The notes under the pieces are model-generated. The model was not told the origin of the DNA and did not search any database. It worked only from the letters and a program-made list of their open reading frames with translations. Position numbers and translations under genes: made by a program. 64,000 nucleotides of DNA. Origin: Emmonsiellopsis sp. PD_33 (lineage: Eukaryota > Ascomycota > Eurotiomycetes > Onygenales > Ajellomycetaceae). The DNA is taken from the NCBI GenBank assembly GCA_032988165.1, contig JANTQF010000046.1, positions 1 to 64,000 on the forward strand, in the 5' to 3' direction. How positions within the stretch are numbered: the first letter of the stretch is position 1; every line of letters starts with the position of its first letter. Of the stretch, positions 43,801 to 55,063 are shown piece by piece.

Positions 43801-44241
43801 ACGACCCTCGACGAATTTCACAAACAAGTCCATATACCTGTCTTCCTCCTCTCAACCAAAGCCGGCGGCGCGGGTATCAATCTGGCCTGCGCGAATAAGG
43901 TTATCATATTCGATTCTAGCTTCAACCCACAAGAGGACGTGCAAGCTGAAAATCGGGCACATCGTGTCGGCCAGACGAGAGAGGTCGAGGTTGTTCGTCT
44001 TGTTACGAAGGATACTATCGAGGAACAGATATACTCTCTCGGCCAGACGAAGCTGGCGCTTGACCAACGTGTCGCGGGCGAAGATGATGGCAGTGTTGGC
44101 GGGAAGCAGGGCGAGGAGGCTGGGTTGAAAGTTGTGGAAGAGATGGTTATTAAGAAGATTGAAGGGGAGAAGGGTCTGGAAACTGGAAAGAAGGATGAGG
44201 AGGGCGAAAAAACGATAACGGCAGCCACGGATTCGTCCTGA
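40801..44241 (+). CDS. FUN30: Fun30/SMARCAD1-type SNF2 chromatin remodeler
   Basis: ATP-dependent nucleosome remodeler acting in silencing, centromeric chromatin and DNA-end resection. Single exon, 1,146 residues. Seen: a disordered acidic/proline-rich N-terminus, a CUE-like domain at about 231-272 (RQKVQRILAVFPDKSVQFVV, HYEDTMDYI), a basic RGRKGRPRSPS linker, then the helicase. ATPase motifs: MKNYQIVGINWLSLL (Q-like), DDMGLGKT at 607-614, DEGHMLKSS at 712 (the DEGH form typical of Fun30), LLTGTPLQNN, and in the second lobe LIFSQFVMVMNILE, FRLDGTTSVDIRQ, STKAGGAGINL and ENRAHRVGQTREVEVVRL. The C-terminal tail is Gly/Glu/Lys-rich. All motifs are intact. Its promoter carries CACGTG and AP-1-like sites. 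Confidence 0.96.
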   Translation: MEELVPDTPLRNPKAVQSSSPVESDIEDEGTYNETVATVPLHQPAPPTQPFTQKATQPTQIIDRNLTTHTIPPSAQDTAVVQVATSSPLAPKTTTSPFFARPGVLSSSMAPVGTQFRPPAMAQVPIKRAPAIDLDDDGPTYRGGSSDEDDIQFVGTTDIKRSTFAKNSRPRSPDKERILESPAAANSGINKFKEITASAFYNPAKRLSTGDIDARSPKKPRHDQSALDAIDDYMIRQKVQRILAVFPDKSVQFVVNTLIAKRGHYEDTMDYIGSLEEDKPNESLSDDELSLDRTIPIVAPAKQEIKSQIRIQDKWKSSQRPPQRTGSDREVSTSAPRKRLIRGTRTRSGSPVSRQSPAPAPPTKKPGRLIRGRKGRPRSPSASPEPPAIEIDSSESDQPNDSDDDGVLETKVLKFFNTCSVADLSDIAEITESIATTIISKRPFKSLDVVRQVTHEDQSATSTAKPKKSSKKPIGDKIVDKCLDMWTGYEAVDALVSKCEELGKPVANEMKKWGVDIFGAKTEGELEIVSLESKSDGNHDSGIGTPSSRRSSSVEDDEPKSNLRKKQQYIGQPAIMSESMTMKNYQIVGINWLSLLFEQNLSCILADDMGLGKTCQVIAFLAHLFEKGVKGPHLVVVPSSTLENWLREFSVFCPTLNVMPYYADQKVRAETRQDIEARRDEINVVVTTYTIAKAKIDASWLRTMDFCVCVYDEGHMLKSSKSVLYDKLIRIPAQFRLLLTGTPLQNNLQELASLLGFILPSVFRERKTELEYIFRAKARTVDDSHSALLSTQRIARAKSMLTPFVLRRKKHQVIDLPPKIASVEYCEMNDAQREIYTHEVETVRQLIADRAAGKKVGNKSANILMKLRQAAIHPLFYRRLYDEKTLSRISKACIKDDQWAASDPDQIFLELKAYSDFEIHTLCETNPTHLSKFVLKNDEWMESGKVQKLCELLKRFKENGDRTLIFSQFVMVMNILEHVLQTLQMPFFRLDGTTSVDIRQTTLDEFHKQVHIPVFLLSTKAGGAGINLACANKVIIFDSSFNPQEDVQAENRAHRVGQTREVEVVRLVTKDTIEEQIYSLGQTKLALDQRVAGEDDGSVGGKQGEEAGLKVVEEMVIKKIEGEKGLETGKKDEEGEKTITAATDSS

Positions 44242-46891
44242 TTATCGCGTCATTGTTGCATCCTGTGCCACGAGTCTTTCCGGTTCTTGTCTCACCTATA
44301 TCAGTGCACCGTCCGCCGTGTAACATGGTCTTCGAAAGTCTAGACCCCCTTCGACATTTACGTCCCGGATGGGCATGCCAGGTGTGCTTCATTCAATCCG
44401 TACATAACTCCTTGCGGCCCTACCTTATCGGACCACTTCTATTACATCGGGTCCCCCGGCTGCACTACTCGGCTGCCTCCCTACCCGTTTCCCCCCTGTC
44501 GTCCTCGGCTTACTCCTGAACATCGCCTTCTTCTTGTTTTTGAAGAACATAAGTTTCCTTTCACCGTCTATCCGATGGATAGATAGCTGATTCCTGTTGT
44601 GTCTGTTTGATTAAATGGTTGGACGGAGCGTGGGAGAGAGAGAAAAAAAGGGAGAAATAAACTAGATTTTCCTTCTTCTTTTTTGTTTTTTGCTTTTTAC
44701 ATGGGATGGATTGGGGTTATTTATGTTTGTTTTCTGAAAATAAGCGAGCGAGCGAGCGAGATTTTTGTGTTTCAATTGCAACCTGGATGTGTGCGACAGA
44801 TTTACGCATGCTATTTATTTACCAATGCGGTGGACCATAGAATATGATAGAATAGGATGGGATGGGAATTAGATCTCCATTTTTTGCTTGTCTAGTGCTT
44901 GATGAATCTGCTATTGGGGGGCATGTTATTAGCTGACCATATCCTCAAAAGTGATCTTAATTCATTACCCTGTATATTATTGTTATGTCTATGCCGATGC
45001 CACTCGTCCATCCGATTTGTTGCTTATTTTGACACGGAGGAGATTAGATTAGTGGATAGATGCATGGACAGGGGACTGATCAGATAGATGTATAATGCGG
45101 GTATATGGAACAATCTAGATTGTCATTCAGGTAAGACGCGGTGCAGATATTCCTCGCGCGGGAATGTAGGCGGGCATTATACATGGTTAACTAATACTTA
45201 AGGTTATATAGGTATGGATGACATAACCAAACGGGAAACATGTCCGCAGCCAAGCGAGATGCAGAAGTCTGAGAGCACGGGATACTTCATTTAGCCCTTG
45301 AAAAGCCATAACCTACCCTCCGCAAAGGGCTGGAGAAAACTCGCCGCCGCCGCCGCGGGGGATGGAAGGATGGATGGATGGATGAACCGCTGTGCAACAC
45401 CTGGTACGGAGTACGAGCCTTTAATTTTGATATCGTTACATGGTGAGATGGGGACATCGCGTGTTTCGGCCTTCTATCTCATCATCGATTTGCTTATTTG
45501 TTTCCGAAGCCGCTTTTTTCCTTGCTGCAGAACTGATTCTAACTCGAAGCAGGATGGCGGCAAACCCGATAAGGAGGAGGGGGAGGGGGAGGGGGAGCGC
45601 GTTAACGGCAATCTCCGTCTTGCTGAGTTGTGGTGGACAGCGCGGAAGTTGATCGATTAACTCGACTACAAGATGGATAGGATCGCGGGAGTTCTGGACT
45701 GCCATGTTGTTTATGTTGTTCATTGTTGTTCATCATAGATCAAAAATAGGTCAGATGGGCGTGGTGATCTCCAACATCCCATCCCATACAGGCCGTCGTC
45801 ATTCCTGTTCGTCGGAGCAGTGAGTTATGTCCCATGGATCCGTGCCTCCATGTTATCGTTCCCCTTCGTATCAGCATCACGAGCCGGTTCCAACACAATT
45901 CTAGGTCCCACAGCCATTGTGCCGATCGTCGGCTTGGTGAAGCCACCGCCGGTTGGCCGATGGAACGTTGCTGCTTGGCATGTTGTGATGATGCCGCTGG
46001 CCTGCAATCTCTCGTGTCTCCAGCCCGCCTTGGCCACGAACACCCGAGAATCAAGTTTCCTTCTTCCGATCTGGCCGGCTATGGGCTTTGGGGACTTTAT
46101 CTCTTCCTTCTTCACGAGGCTCTAGTGTTAATTAATATCTGCTGCCGAGAACTCGTGAGGATACCATTGAAATAATACTGGTAAGTATGCACCTATCCAT
46201 GTGTGTTTATATTGCAAAGTGAGCTCCTGGACAGGGATAGGTTGTCATTGACCAGTTAACCCTCGCTGATATCCCTCACTATCGCACACTAGACCTTTAG
46301 TCATTTTTGCCCCGGGTCCATGTCCGGGATTTTCTTCAAGGGTAACATTATTGCTCAAAGCTAAAACAACCTCTACCTTTCCTCGAATGAGAATGCAAGG
46401 AATGCCATGGCCCAACCAGCTTCCTGCAGGCAAGGGAGGAGGAGAAAACAAGGCTACTGCCATCCATCCCCCTCGTATCTTCCAGCGATGATTACATTCC
46501 CTTGGTAAATCGTGCAATTCGCTTCCGCCAAGAAGATTCGAGAAGCGGAACGGTGAGGCTATACTCGATCTCGCAGGTGACACTGGGTGGGCCGGTTTGT
46601 GCTAAACTAATACTCCTGCTAGGGAATGATTGCAGGATGGCAGAGGCAGGCGACTTGTCTCTTTAGTGAGCTGTCAAGTCAGGTACCGCTGCTGATAAGC
46701 AGAGCTTTATTAGCTCGCACGGGGATCCCCGCACGAAGCTGTCTCCTGGGCATATATAGGGTGGCCACCCCAGTATGCTTCTCCATCAGACCCCAGTCCT
46801 TTCTTGTGCACAGAAAGAGCCCGGAATTTTTGTCTCTTTCTGAACTGATTCCTCTGTCGTTACGTGGGCTCTATCTCACCAGTCCTACATA
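44242..46891. other. Long intergenic region
   Basis: 2.6 kb. Includes (GAGC)n-like run at 44745-44761, GGATGGATGG at 45366-45382 and TACGGAGTAC at 45405-45414. Overlapping frames on both strands at 45740-46175 exclude one another. The right end is the LAP2 promoter. Confidence 0.55.
46694..46758 (+). promoter_or_regulatory. LAP2-like gene promoter: GATAAG and TATA box
   Basis: GATAAG at 46694-46699 (binding site type of nitrogen-regulatory GATA factors) and TATATA at 46753-46758, 139 bp before the ATG. Both suit a nitrogen-controlled secreted peptidase; control itself is inference. Confidence 0.5.
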
Positions 46892-48648
46892 ATGAAGGCT
46901 CAATTGCTTGCCCTTGCGGCTGCCCTTGGTGCCTCCGTGGTTGGCGCCGCTCCATCGCCTGATAAGCATGATTACCCGACTAAACCACCACATGGCAAGC
47001 CTGAAGTCACACCCGTATGTAACGCAACTAACCTGGGGGAGGCCAAGGGATGGAAGCAATTGAACCTGCAAGACGCGAAAGCTGACTCGAAGAAACTGTA
47101 TAGGAGAAACTGATGAAAGCAATTAAGCTGGAGAAGCTTCTTGCCGGTGCCCAGAAGCTGGAAGATATTGCTTACGCTACCCCAGAGAGAAACCGTGTTT
47201 TTGGCGGGAAGGGACACAACGATACAGTCGAGTATCTTTACAAAGAGCTCAAGAAGACCGGCTACTATGACGTCTCTAAACAGGAGCAGGTCCATCTCTG
47301 GTCGTTTTCCAATCAGACATTGACCGTGAACGGAGAAAAGACAGAGGCTGAGACCATGACTTATTCTCCCGGCGGCGACGTGACGGCGGATATTGTACTC
47401 GTGAAGAACCTTGGATGCAATGCCGTGAGTGTCCCCCGATTTTGTGTTCTGCAGCTTCACTACGAGAAACGGGCGTTGGACTGATATATCCCCTGCAGGA
47501 GGACTTCCCCGCCGAAGTAGCTGGCAAAGTTGCTCTGATCGTCCGTGGCGAATGCGAGTTCGGTCTCAAGGCTGCCAACGCCGGTAATGCTGAAGCTGCC
47601 GGGGCCCTCATCTATAACAACGTCGATGGTGAACTTTCCGGTACCCTGGGCTCACCCACTAACCCTGCGGGTCCTTACCCTCCCACCATCGGACTTTCCA
47701 AGGCGATTGGAGATGATTTCGCTTCGCGATTGGGATCCGAGACGCTGTCTGCCAGCCTTAACGTCTACTCGCGGTTTGAAAACCGAACGACGTAAGCAAC
47801 CCCAATGCATAACAGCTGCGTGGATTCTATTGGGATATCCGGTTAACCAACAAATATACAGCTTCAACGTAATTGCCACCACGAAAACTGGCAACCAAGA
47901 CAACGTCATCGCGTTAGGCGCGCACTCCGACTCCGTCGAAGCCGGCCCCGGCATCAACGACGACGGCTCTGGCACAATTGGTAACCTCATCGTCGCCAAA
48001 GCACTGACAAAGTTCTCCACCCCCAACGCCGTCCGCTTCCTCTGGTGGACAGCCGAAGAATACGGTCTGCTTGGCTCCCAGTACTACGTCGACAGCCTCT
48101 CCCCGGAAGAGATCGAGAAGATCCGCCTCTACCTCAACTTCGACATGACCGCCTCGCCTAACTACGCGACCCTGATCTACGACGGCGACGGGTCAACCTT
48201 CAACTTGACCGGTCCGTCCGGCAGCTCGGAGATCGAGGCCCTGTTCCAAGGCTTCTACGAGGATCAGGGACTCGCCCATTTCCCAACCGAGTTCGACGGC
48301 CGCTCCGACTACGATGGCTTCATCAGCGTCGGCATCCCTGCCGGCGGCGTGTTTACTGGCGCTGAGGGTCTCAAGACTGAAGAGCAGGCGGCTGCGTATG
48401 GTGGCGAGGCCGGTGTTGCATATGATATCAACTACCATGGTGCTGGAGATAATATGACGAATATTAACCACGAGGGATGGTTGCTGAATACCAAGGCGAC
48501 GGCGTTTTCGGTTGCCAAGTATGCGCTTAGCACGGAGGATCTGCCACCAAAGGATCCGATCCCACCACCCCCGACGGAGAAGAGGAGTATGAGCACTGAG
48601 CGGGCGGAACGTCTGTGCAAGGCTTGGAAGCAGAGATGTACTGCTTAA
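46892..48648 (+). CDS. Secreted leucine aminopeptidase, M28 family (LAP2-like)
   Basis: Extracellular zinc exopeptidase removing N-terminal residues from peptides. Four exons: 46892-47014, 47104-47424, 47499-47791 and 47862-48648, giving 507 residues. The first intron (GTATGT, CTAAC, TATAG) restores frame; without it the gene looks frameshifted. Seen: signal peptide MKAQLLALAAALGASVVGAA, then KLEKLLAGAQKLED, NRVFGGKGHNDTVEYLY and GYYDV. A PA domain runs at about 140-235 (GKVALIVRGECEFG, AAGALIYNN). Peptidase core: GAHSDSVEAGPGINDDGSG with His267/Asp269, the second Asp in NDDG, WWTAEEYGLLG with Glu near 311-312, and the late His in INYHGAGDN near 438. Several N-glycosylation sequons. Close to Lap2 of dermatophytes and Aspergillus. 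Complete and probably active. Confidence 0.94.
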
Positions 48649-49216
48649 ATTAATACTGTTTTTACTGGGAGAGGGGAGCCGGGGGGGGTTCTTTTTTTGT
48701 ATATTTTTCATGTGGATATGTATATGGAGTACATACTACCATTTAATAAGATACTATCACACGCCCTCCTTTTTACTCAGCACGGACGGTCCAACACCGC
48801 CTCAATTCTAATTATCCCTCCCATGCCTAACCAAAACACCCTTCGCACTAGAACTAGGTACTTGGTAATAATGTAATAGATGGTATGGCCTTCCGTCCGT
48901 CGATCTAGAAATAAATATCTTGTAGCGAGGATTTAGTCAGAGTCATCACCCTTGAAACAGATCACCCTGAACAGTCAATCAATTAAAGTAATTGTCCATG
49001 GCTCATTCCTACTGCTTATTGATATTTACGCAACTGGACATCCAAAGCCATCATCAAGCGGCTCTAATGGGCACTGGCTAACCGATATTGGATGTGAAAA
49101 TGAATGTGTATGCTATTTCCAAACCGGAGAACAGAGCAGAGAATGATTATGGTAAACAGCCTCAAGTAAAAGGAAGAAAGAAAAAAAGGAAAGAAAAAAA
49201 GGGGAAAAAAAAAAGA
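48649..49216. other. Intergenic region
   Basis: Between the peptidase and tRNA-Thr. No feature apart from the tRNA's downstream terminator at its right end. Confidence 0.5.
49205..49214 (-). terminator. RNA polymerase III terminator of tRNA-Thr
   Basis: Ten consecutive T on the minus strand, two bases after the tRNA 3' end. Confidence 0.85.
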
Positions 49217-49288
49217 TGCCCACACTCAGAATCGAACTGAGAATCTCATCATTACTAGTGATGCGCTTTACCATTAAGCCATGCGGGC
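49217..49288 (-). tRNA. tRNA-Thr (AGU)
   Basis: 72 bases with no intron. The cloverleaf closes: acceptor GCCCGCA with TGTGGGC (one G-U pair), D arm GCTT/AAGC, anticodon stem CATCA/TGATG with loop CTAGTAA giving anticodon AGT, and T arm CTCAG/CTGAG with loop TTCGATT. Discriminator A. The B box is AGTTCGATTCT. The A at the wobble position would be read as inosine, decoding ACU/ACC/ACA threonine codons. Confidence 0.95.
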
Positions 49289-49722
49289 TTCTTATGATTA
49301 ATCAGCAGGTAGAAAACTATTTATTCCGAATGTCGTAAGCGCGGTTGACGCGCGCCTCGGCCATACCCAGCAACTCAAAACATTTTACAATTATGTTGGA
49401 AGTTAATAGGTTAACTAGTCATGATTGGAGAGACTAGTATGAACCGACATATTGCTATCGAAAATCGGGATATGCAGGCAGCTGTTCTTCCGAATCTAAC
49501 CCGATATTGTAACCCCTGTTTATGAGCTCGGTTTGCCGAGATGATTACAATATCTCGGCTTTGAAGAAACTTGTGTCCCAACAATTTTCGACTCGACCGG
49601 AACGATTAAATCCCAACATGTGAATTAAAATGACGAGTGTATATATAAACCATGGGTGCCACATCGGAAGGCAGTATTTCCCATCTCACTACTCTCTCCA
49701 TCCCAGGTGACCCCCAGCCGCA
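49289..49722. promoter_or_regulatory. Upstream of mpaB-like gene
   Basis: 434 bp. TATATAAA at 49642-49649 lies about 75 bp before the start codon of the next gene and is a good TATA box. The rest has no clear feature. Confidence 0.5.
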
Positions 49723-51102
49723 ATGATGAAGATGACAGATCTGCCTCCTGGGCTCGAAAAACCACTTGTTACGGCAGCAGCAGCGGCCTTTGGCATATAT
49801 TTGCTCATAATTCGATACTATCGGTTCAAAAGATGTATTCGAATCCAATCAGCATTCAAACTGACAGGGCGCCCTCTGTCAAGCATGACCGTGAAAGAAG
49901 CCCATGCAATCGTGCGGGAACTGCGAGAATTGGAATTCCCCTACACCCTTCATACTGCGATGAAACTGTCACTACTTAAAGTACAGTACATTCCAATCCT
50001 CCCATCTCCCCGGCCATACGAGAGCGCTGATGTTAACTTATGACTCAGACTGCTGCAATTCCCACCATGTCAAAACTCTTTGTTGCAACCGGACAACTGA
50101 ACGAGCGAAATGTATCTAAACGCGCAATCGACACCGAAGTGATTCTGAATGAAGTCCATGATCGGGAGCCCGGCTCGGAAAATCACCTCCTTGGCATCGC
50201 CCGCATGAACTATCTCCACGCCCGGTACCGAAAGGCTGGCAAGATTCTAGACGAGGACATGCTGCACACTCTCGGATCTGCAGTTGTCGACATACTTCGC
50301 TCGGTAGATCGGTACGAATGGCGGAAATTGACCGATGTGGAGAAATGTGCTGTTGGAGTCTTTCACAGAGCTTTGGGAGACGCGATGGAAATCCCGTTTA
50401 CTCCTCTTCCGTCTAGTCAGCGTGGCTGGAGAGACGGGGCCCATTTTGCCCAGGAACTTTTTGACTGGACATTAGAGTATGAAAGAAAGGTGGCCAAGCC
50501 GACAGAAGCGACTCAGACAATTGGCAGGCGTCTGGTTGGTCTGGCGAGTTTTAACCTCCCGACGGTGTTCAAGCCACTTGTTGAAGGGATGATATGCACG
50601 AAATTGGACGACCATATACAAGAAAGCATGGGGTAAGCAACATAAACAGGGCACTTGTACACTAGGAATGGAGTGCTGACTTCCAACCAAAAGACTCAAC
50701 AAACCCGGTCCTCTCATCACTTCACTAGCAGCAACCATCTCGGCTGTCCGCAAGTATGTTGTCCGCTACCTCCACATGCCTAGGCCAGATTCCAAGGCGG
50801 TTCGGGTCCTAAGGGACTCCCCAGAGCCAGCTTCCGGCTTATACACGACCCGGCTCTGGATTGCCCATCCTTGGTATATCAGACCAACATTCAAAAACCG
50901 ATGGGGCCTCAGGGCCTTGTTCACACGGCTCATTGGAAGCGGGGTTGTGCCGGTTCATAATGGACCCTATCGGGATTCGGGCTACGATTTGCGAACTATT
51001 GGGCCAGCTGCTCAGGAGAATAAGGGGAAGGAAGAGATGGAGGCTATTTTTTCAGGGCTGAAGGAGATGAATTTTGCTTCTGGGTGTCCATTCCATACGT
51101 GA
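49723..51102 (+). CDS. mpaB/latex-clearing-type ER-bound oxygenase
   Basis: Member of the ER-bound oxygenase mpaB/rubber oxygenase family (DUF2236-like), heme-dependent oxygenases that cleave double bonds; MpaB acts on a farnesyl chain in mycophenolic acid synthesis. Exons 49723-49980, 50049-50632 and 50694-51102 give 416 residues with consistent phases. Seen: membrane anchor at about 14-33 (PLVTAAAAAFGIYLLIIRYY), then LREL-FPYTLHTAMKLSLLK, TAAIPTMSKLFVATGQL typical of the family, DTEVILNEV, RMNYLHARYRKAGKILDEDM, FHRALGDAMEIPFTPLP and FKPLVEGMIC. Ends GLKEMNFASGCPFH. Substrate unknown. A fungal-specific bZIP gene lies directly downstream, same strand; no polyketide or terpene synthase is near, so a pathway role cannot be stated. 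Confidence 0.82.
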
Positions 51103-51567
51103 GATGTATGTGTAGACAGCGACATCAGATAGCTAATAGTTCATCCAGCGGTCGACAATTTGACGCGCACCGAGTGGGATAAGAGATATGGCCGATATAG
51201 TTAGGGTTTGGGGGAGGCAGTTCTGATTTTTGGTGATTGGAGTTTGGTTTACGGAATTATTGTGTGTCTGTATTATTGATTCCGTACCCCGTACTCCGTA
51301 GGGCAGTTCCGTTTTTAGAATAGAGATAAACCCGATGCGGAGGTTGATGAATTTTGAATTTTCTTGCCCCTTTTTCTGAGGATGATGGTCTTGGCAGATT
51401 AGTTAGCTGCATCATCACGTTGGTTATTTTTAACTTTTCCGCCTCAGACGGAGCAGGCTTTTTAACTATCTAGAGGATTCATGCGCCGTTCTTTATTACT
51501 AGCCCCGATTACCTATGGGGGAATATAATCAGGTCCATAGAGCCTCATTATTGCCGGAGCTCCAAAA
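51103..51567. other. mpaB-like/bZIP intergenic region
   Basis: 465 bp. TACTCCGTA palindromic unit (reverse complement TACGGAGTA) at 51291-51300, otherwise no feature. Confidence 0.55.
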
Positions 51568-53309
51568 ATGGACCGCCCAAGTCCTCGCCTGCAAGAATTG
51601 CTTTCCGCACGTCAGTATCAACAAGCCGGCGAACGCAGAATGGAAGCCCTCCGGCAATCCAATTACACTGAAAATCACACCGAGGGAAGGCCATCGCAGG
51701 ATAGACCCCTGATGTCAAGCATATCAGAACCCACATCAATAAATACCCCACGGCGGCTACGGTCCTCTGCTAAGAAAGCTGGGCGACCAAGACAGGATGG
51801 CAATGATTCGACCGTGTTGTCAGAGGTACCAACAGAACATCCTAAACTATACTAGTATGCTACTACCTACTGGAAGAGAAATGGGTGACCTAATTGCAAA
51901 ATATAGGAGCGCCGGAATCAGGTTAGACGTGCGCAGAAAACGTACAGACTTAAGAAAGAAGCCCATGTTGAAAACATGACGGCTCGGATCGCTGAACTGG
52001 AGAATAAACTTAGTAGGATGGCGCATTCATTGTCAGACTTATATGAAATTTCGCGCAAGTCGAATTTGGATACCACGCACCCAGATATTTTTGACCACGT
52101 TCATGATATTTGCACTCGGTTTGGCCTAGATTCACATCCTTCATTAAGCCAATCCGGGGCTACTCCCGAATATGGGGCTAAACAATCACGATACGAAGCT
52201 TCCCCGACCGGGGATATTGCTCTTGAGGCTATTCTTGGATATTGCCATACGAGTACCTCTGATAGAAATGACCCGGATGAAAGTACGGAGGGTCAACCAG
52301 CGTCGCCCCAATTGCCTCATGCAAAGTACCAATCCCCAGCTCCGGAGCAGGGGACAAGCAGGATAGGAAATACCCGTCTGGTAATTGAAGATATTGAACG
52401 ACCGCTTGGGAGCAACGCCAACTACACATACTGCTTCCAAGAGACGACCTTGTCTCGCAAACTGCACCGTTACTCCTTGGAGCAGGCATACCGCCTGTTT
52501 TGTGACCCACGTTCGAACCCGGCCACTATCTACCAAATCTTCAGACTTGTTCCCTGCATACAGAATAAGGCGAGGATGTCTCCTTATTTCAAGCAACTGA
52601 TCACCAGCGGAGCTGATGACCCGCTTGAACTTTACACCCTTCCATTCTACTGTATCGGTGGAGCTGGAATGCATTATCCCGCCACCGACTATCTGGGAAA
52701 TCCGGTTTATCCCTTGAAAATGCGGCTTCCTACGCGAAGGCTGGGTCTGTTTCCTTTTAGCGAGAGCGAGAGTGGCCCTGGAATCGGCGTTTCTGACGAG
52801 GAACGCCTGGAAGTATTTGGGCTTGGAGGGGCGTGGTTTGATTGTAGAGACGTTGAGGGATATCTCAAAGAACTAGGCGTTGATGTGGAGAAGTCTGCTC
52901 TATTTGCGGATGTAGCGCTTTTACAAAGTACTAGCACCCAGCCGTCAGAGCCACAGAAGAGCAGCGAAGAGGACGAACGCCGACAGACTACCAATGATGA
53001 CGAGTCTCCTTCCATGGTTACCAGAGGTATGTAGTGAGGTAATAGGGCACGGGAATGAACGCTACTAACTGTCTATAGATGCTAAGCAAGGATCTCTATT
53101 CCAACTTCCGTCCCGTTATATTCTAGACACAGAATGCTTCTTTAAACGTAAGTTCGCAAGGACTATCCTATACGCTGGTAATAACTATACTGAATTTTAT
53201 GTCATCAGGATTATGCCAAGGGCTTGTCATCTTAGGCCGTGCTCCAGGCTTTAGGAAACGGGACGTTGAGATTGCATTCAGCTCTGCACTGCGCATGGCG
53301 GTGATATAA
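51568..53309 (+). CDS. Fungal bZIP transcription factor
   Basis: Nuclear DNA-binding regulator. Exons 51568-51825, 51907-53026, 53079-53147 and 53209-53309 give 515 residues. The bZIP crosses the first intron: the basic region ERRNQVRRAQKTYRLKKEA is at about 87-105, followed by the zipper HVENMTARIAELENKLSRM. The basic region belongs to the fungal QVRRAQ..Y/HR type rather than yeast Gcn4/Yap form. The remainder is the aromatic-rich effector half seen in Aspergillus relatives (YCFQETTLSRKLHRYSLEQA, LFCDPRSNPATIYQIFRLVP and, after the acidic DEERLEVFGLGG, FDCRDVEGYLKELGVDV). The C-terminal exons encode CQGLVILGRAPGFRKRDVE, typical of this subfamily. Target genes unknown; proximity to the mpaB-like gene is suggestive only. 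Confidence 0.86.
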
Positions 53310-55063
53310 TGTTCATTGCACGGCAACAAGATCTAATACCCAAAGACAACCCACCTCATAAGATCGCCACGTTTCCCCCAAACCTCCGATTATACACCCA
53401 CAGCCCTATGCCCACTATGCCCAAAATTGTACTCGTCAAATCAAACCTCACTCGCCCGATGCACGCACCAAACCCCAAGCAACATCCCGAACATGACAGA
53501 AACCACCAGGGTATCCCTGAGCAACTGAGTGAAGAGGGAGTGAGCGAGAAGCCCCCAGAACCAACTGTTGGGAAATCTTACACCTTGTCCGCTAACGCTG
53601 ACGCTCCATCCTACAGCTAGATCAGACAAGGCAAGGCAAGGCAGGCCACGTCGTGTCGGGGCCGGGACCGGGACGTCCTGGAAAGATCGTGGACGGTTAG
53701 TAGGTAAAAGAAGGCGTTGGGGTTTCATCTGATCTGGACCGGTCATGGATAGATAGTACATGTACGTGGGATGAGGGGCTCAATGCTGATTGTAGATGCT
53801 GAAGGAGGAGGGAGGAGCTTGTTAGTTAAGATTACTTTGGTTTGCGGTTGTTTCTCTCCAGGATTCATGGGCTGCTAGATACGTGTTTGGGAGGTATTGT
53901 GGTGGGAGGGAGGGAGGGAGGGATATATGGATAGTAGATAACCCTCAGAATTTCTCAGGGGTTGAAAAGTACTAGAGCGGTCTGTCTGTCGGTATTGCCC
54001 ATCGTTCTTAGAAATTTTCACTCGAAACATGCGATCAACCGAGTTGGTTAGCATTTTCTTTTTTTTTAAAAACAAGGGGAGGGAAAAGCAAAAAAAGTAG
54101 AAAAGCAAGGAAAGCTTGCACTGGCTCGTTACTCTAGTTAAATTTAGCAGATCACAGGTACTCCACGACTTAACTTAAAAAGGCAAGCATCAAAGGCATG
54201 GATGATTTCTTAAAAATAGAACCTTGCAAAGGACACAGAAGAGCCGCACTAGCTAAATAACATTTTAAGGGGCACATGGATGGTTATTATGAATTGCTGG
54301 ATATTTATTCCTTAATACTTTTAAATATGCAAGATATATGAATAAATGTATAGATAGATATACTCCTCTCTACTTATTAAGAAGGCAGATAGTACAGCCA
54401 AAGCATCTAACAGAGCAGGTAAACTCCCAGTAAAATTATAAAAATAAAAATGCAAAGAATTAACCAAGATTAAGCAGCAAGTAATTTTTTTGGTTGCGGA
54501 TATGGGTATGATCAGACCATAATAAAACTAAAGACACAAGGGCAGTAAATAACTAAAGAGTCAAGAAACGAGACATAGGTGCAGCATCTAAAATAGCTGA
54601 TGCAAATGGCAACAAAGAAACTTCCGGAGTCAAAAGAACTCAAAACATGACAATAGAACAAAGTAAAACAAAAATAAATAAAAAAACATCCTCGCCGCGG
54701 TAAGTAAGTTGAAGAACCAGATAAAATCGAAACATCTCAAAACAAACTCGAAAATCCAGCGAGGGGAATATATCTAGAATAAGTGAACAGTTTTTTGAAA
54801 TCCCACCCAATATAAATGGCATAAAAGAGAAAACGAGAGGTCCATCCTTATTTAACGGGCTTATCCAACGTTATACCCATGCATCCACCCAGCATTCAAT
54901 CGGCAGACACTAAACAGATTCAAAGCCCCGATTTCAATACCAATCCCCCTTAACAAGACGCCGCCCGACTCCTACCTATGATAGTGACAGTTGAAACCGA
55001 AGTGAGAAGAGGCCAATCAAAAACCAGACCCGATAGGCGAGAAAGAAAAAAACGAAAACCCCA
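53310..55063. other. AT-rich intergenic region
   Basis: 1.75 kb. A minus-strand frame at 53441-53761 contains a hydrophobic segment but no ATG-to-stop structure I trust. 54060-54960 is A/T-rich without codon-like pattern, perhaps decayed DNA. No RNA gene seen. Confidence 0.5.

Noticed and set aside
45740..46175. Four overlapping frames on both strands
   Set aside because: Mutually exclusive, no family; treated as intergenic.
47099..47116. Frameshift in the aminopeptidase
   Set aside because: A GT-AG intron with CTAAC (47015-47103) restores the frame and the family N-terminus.
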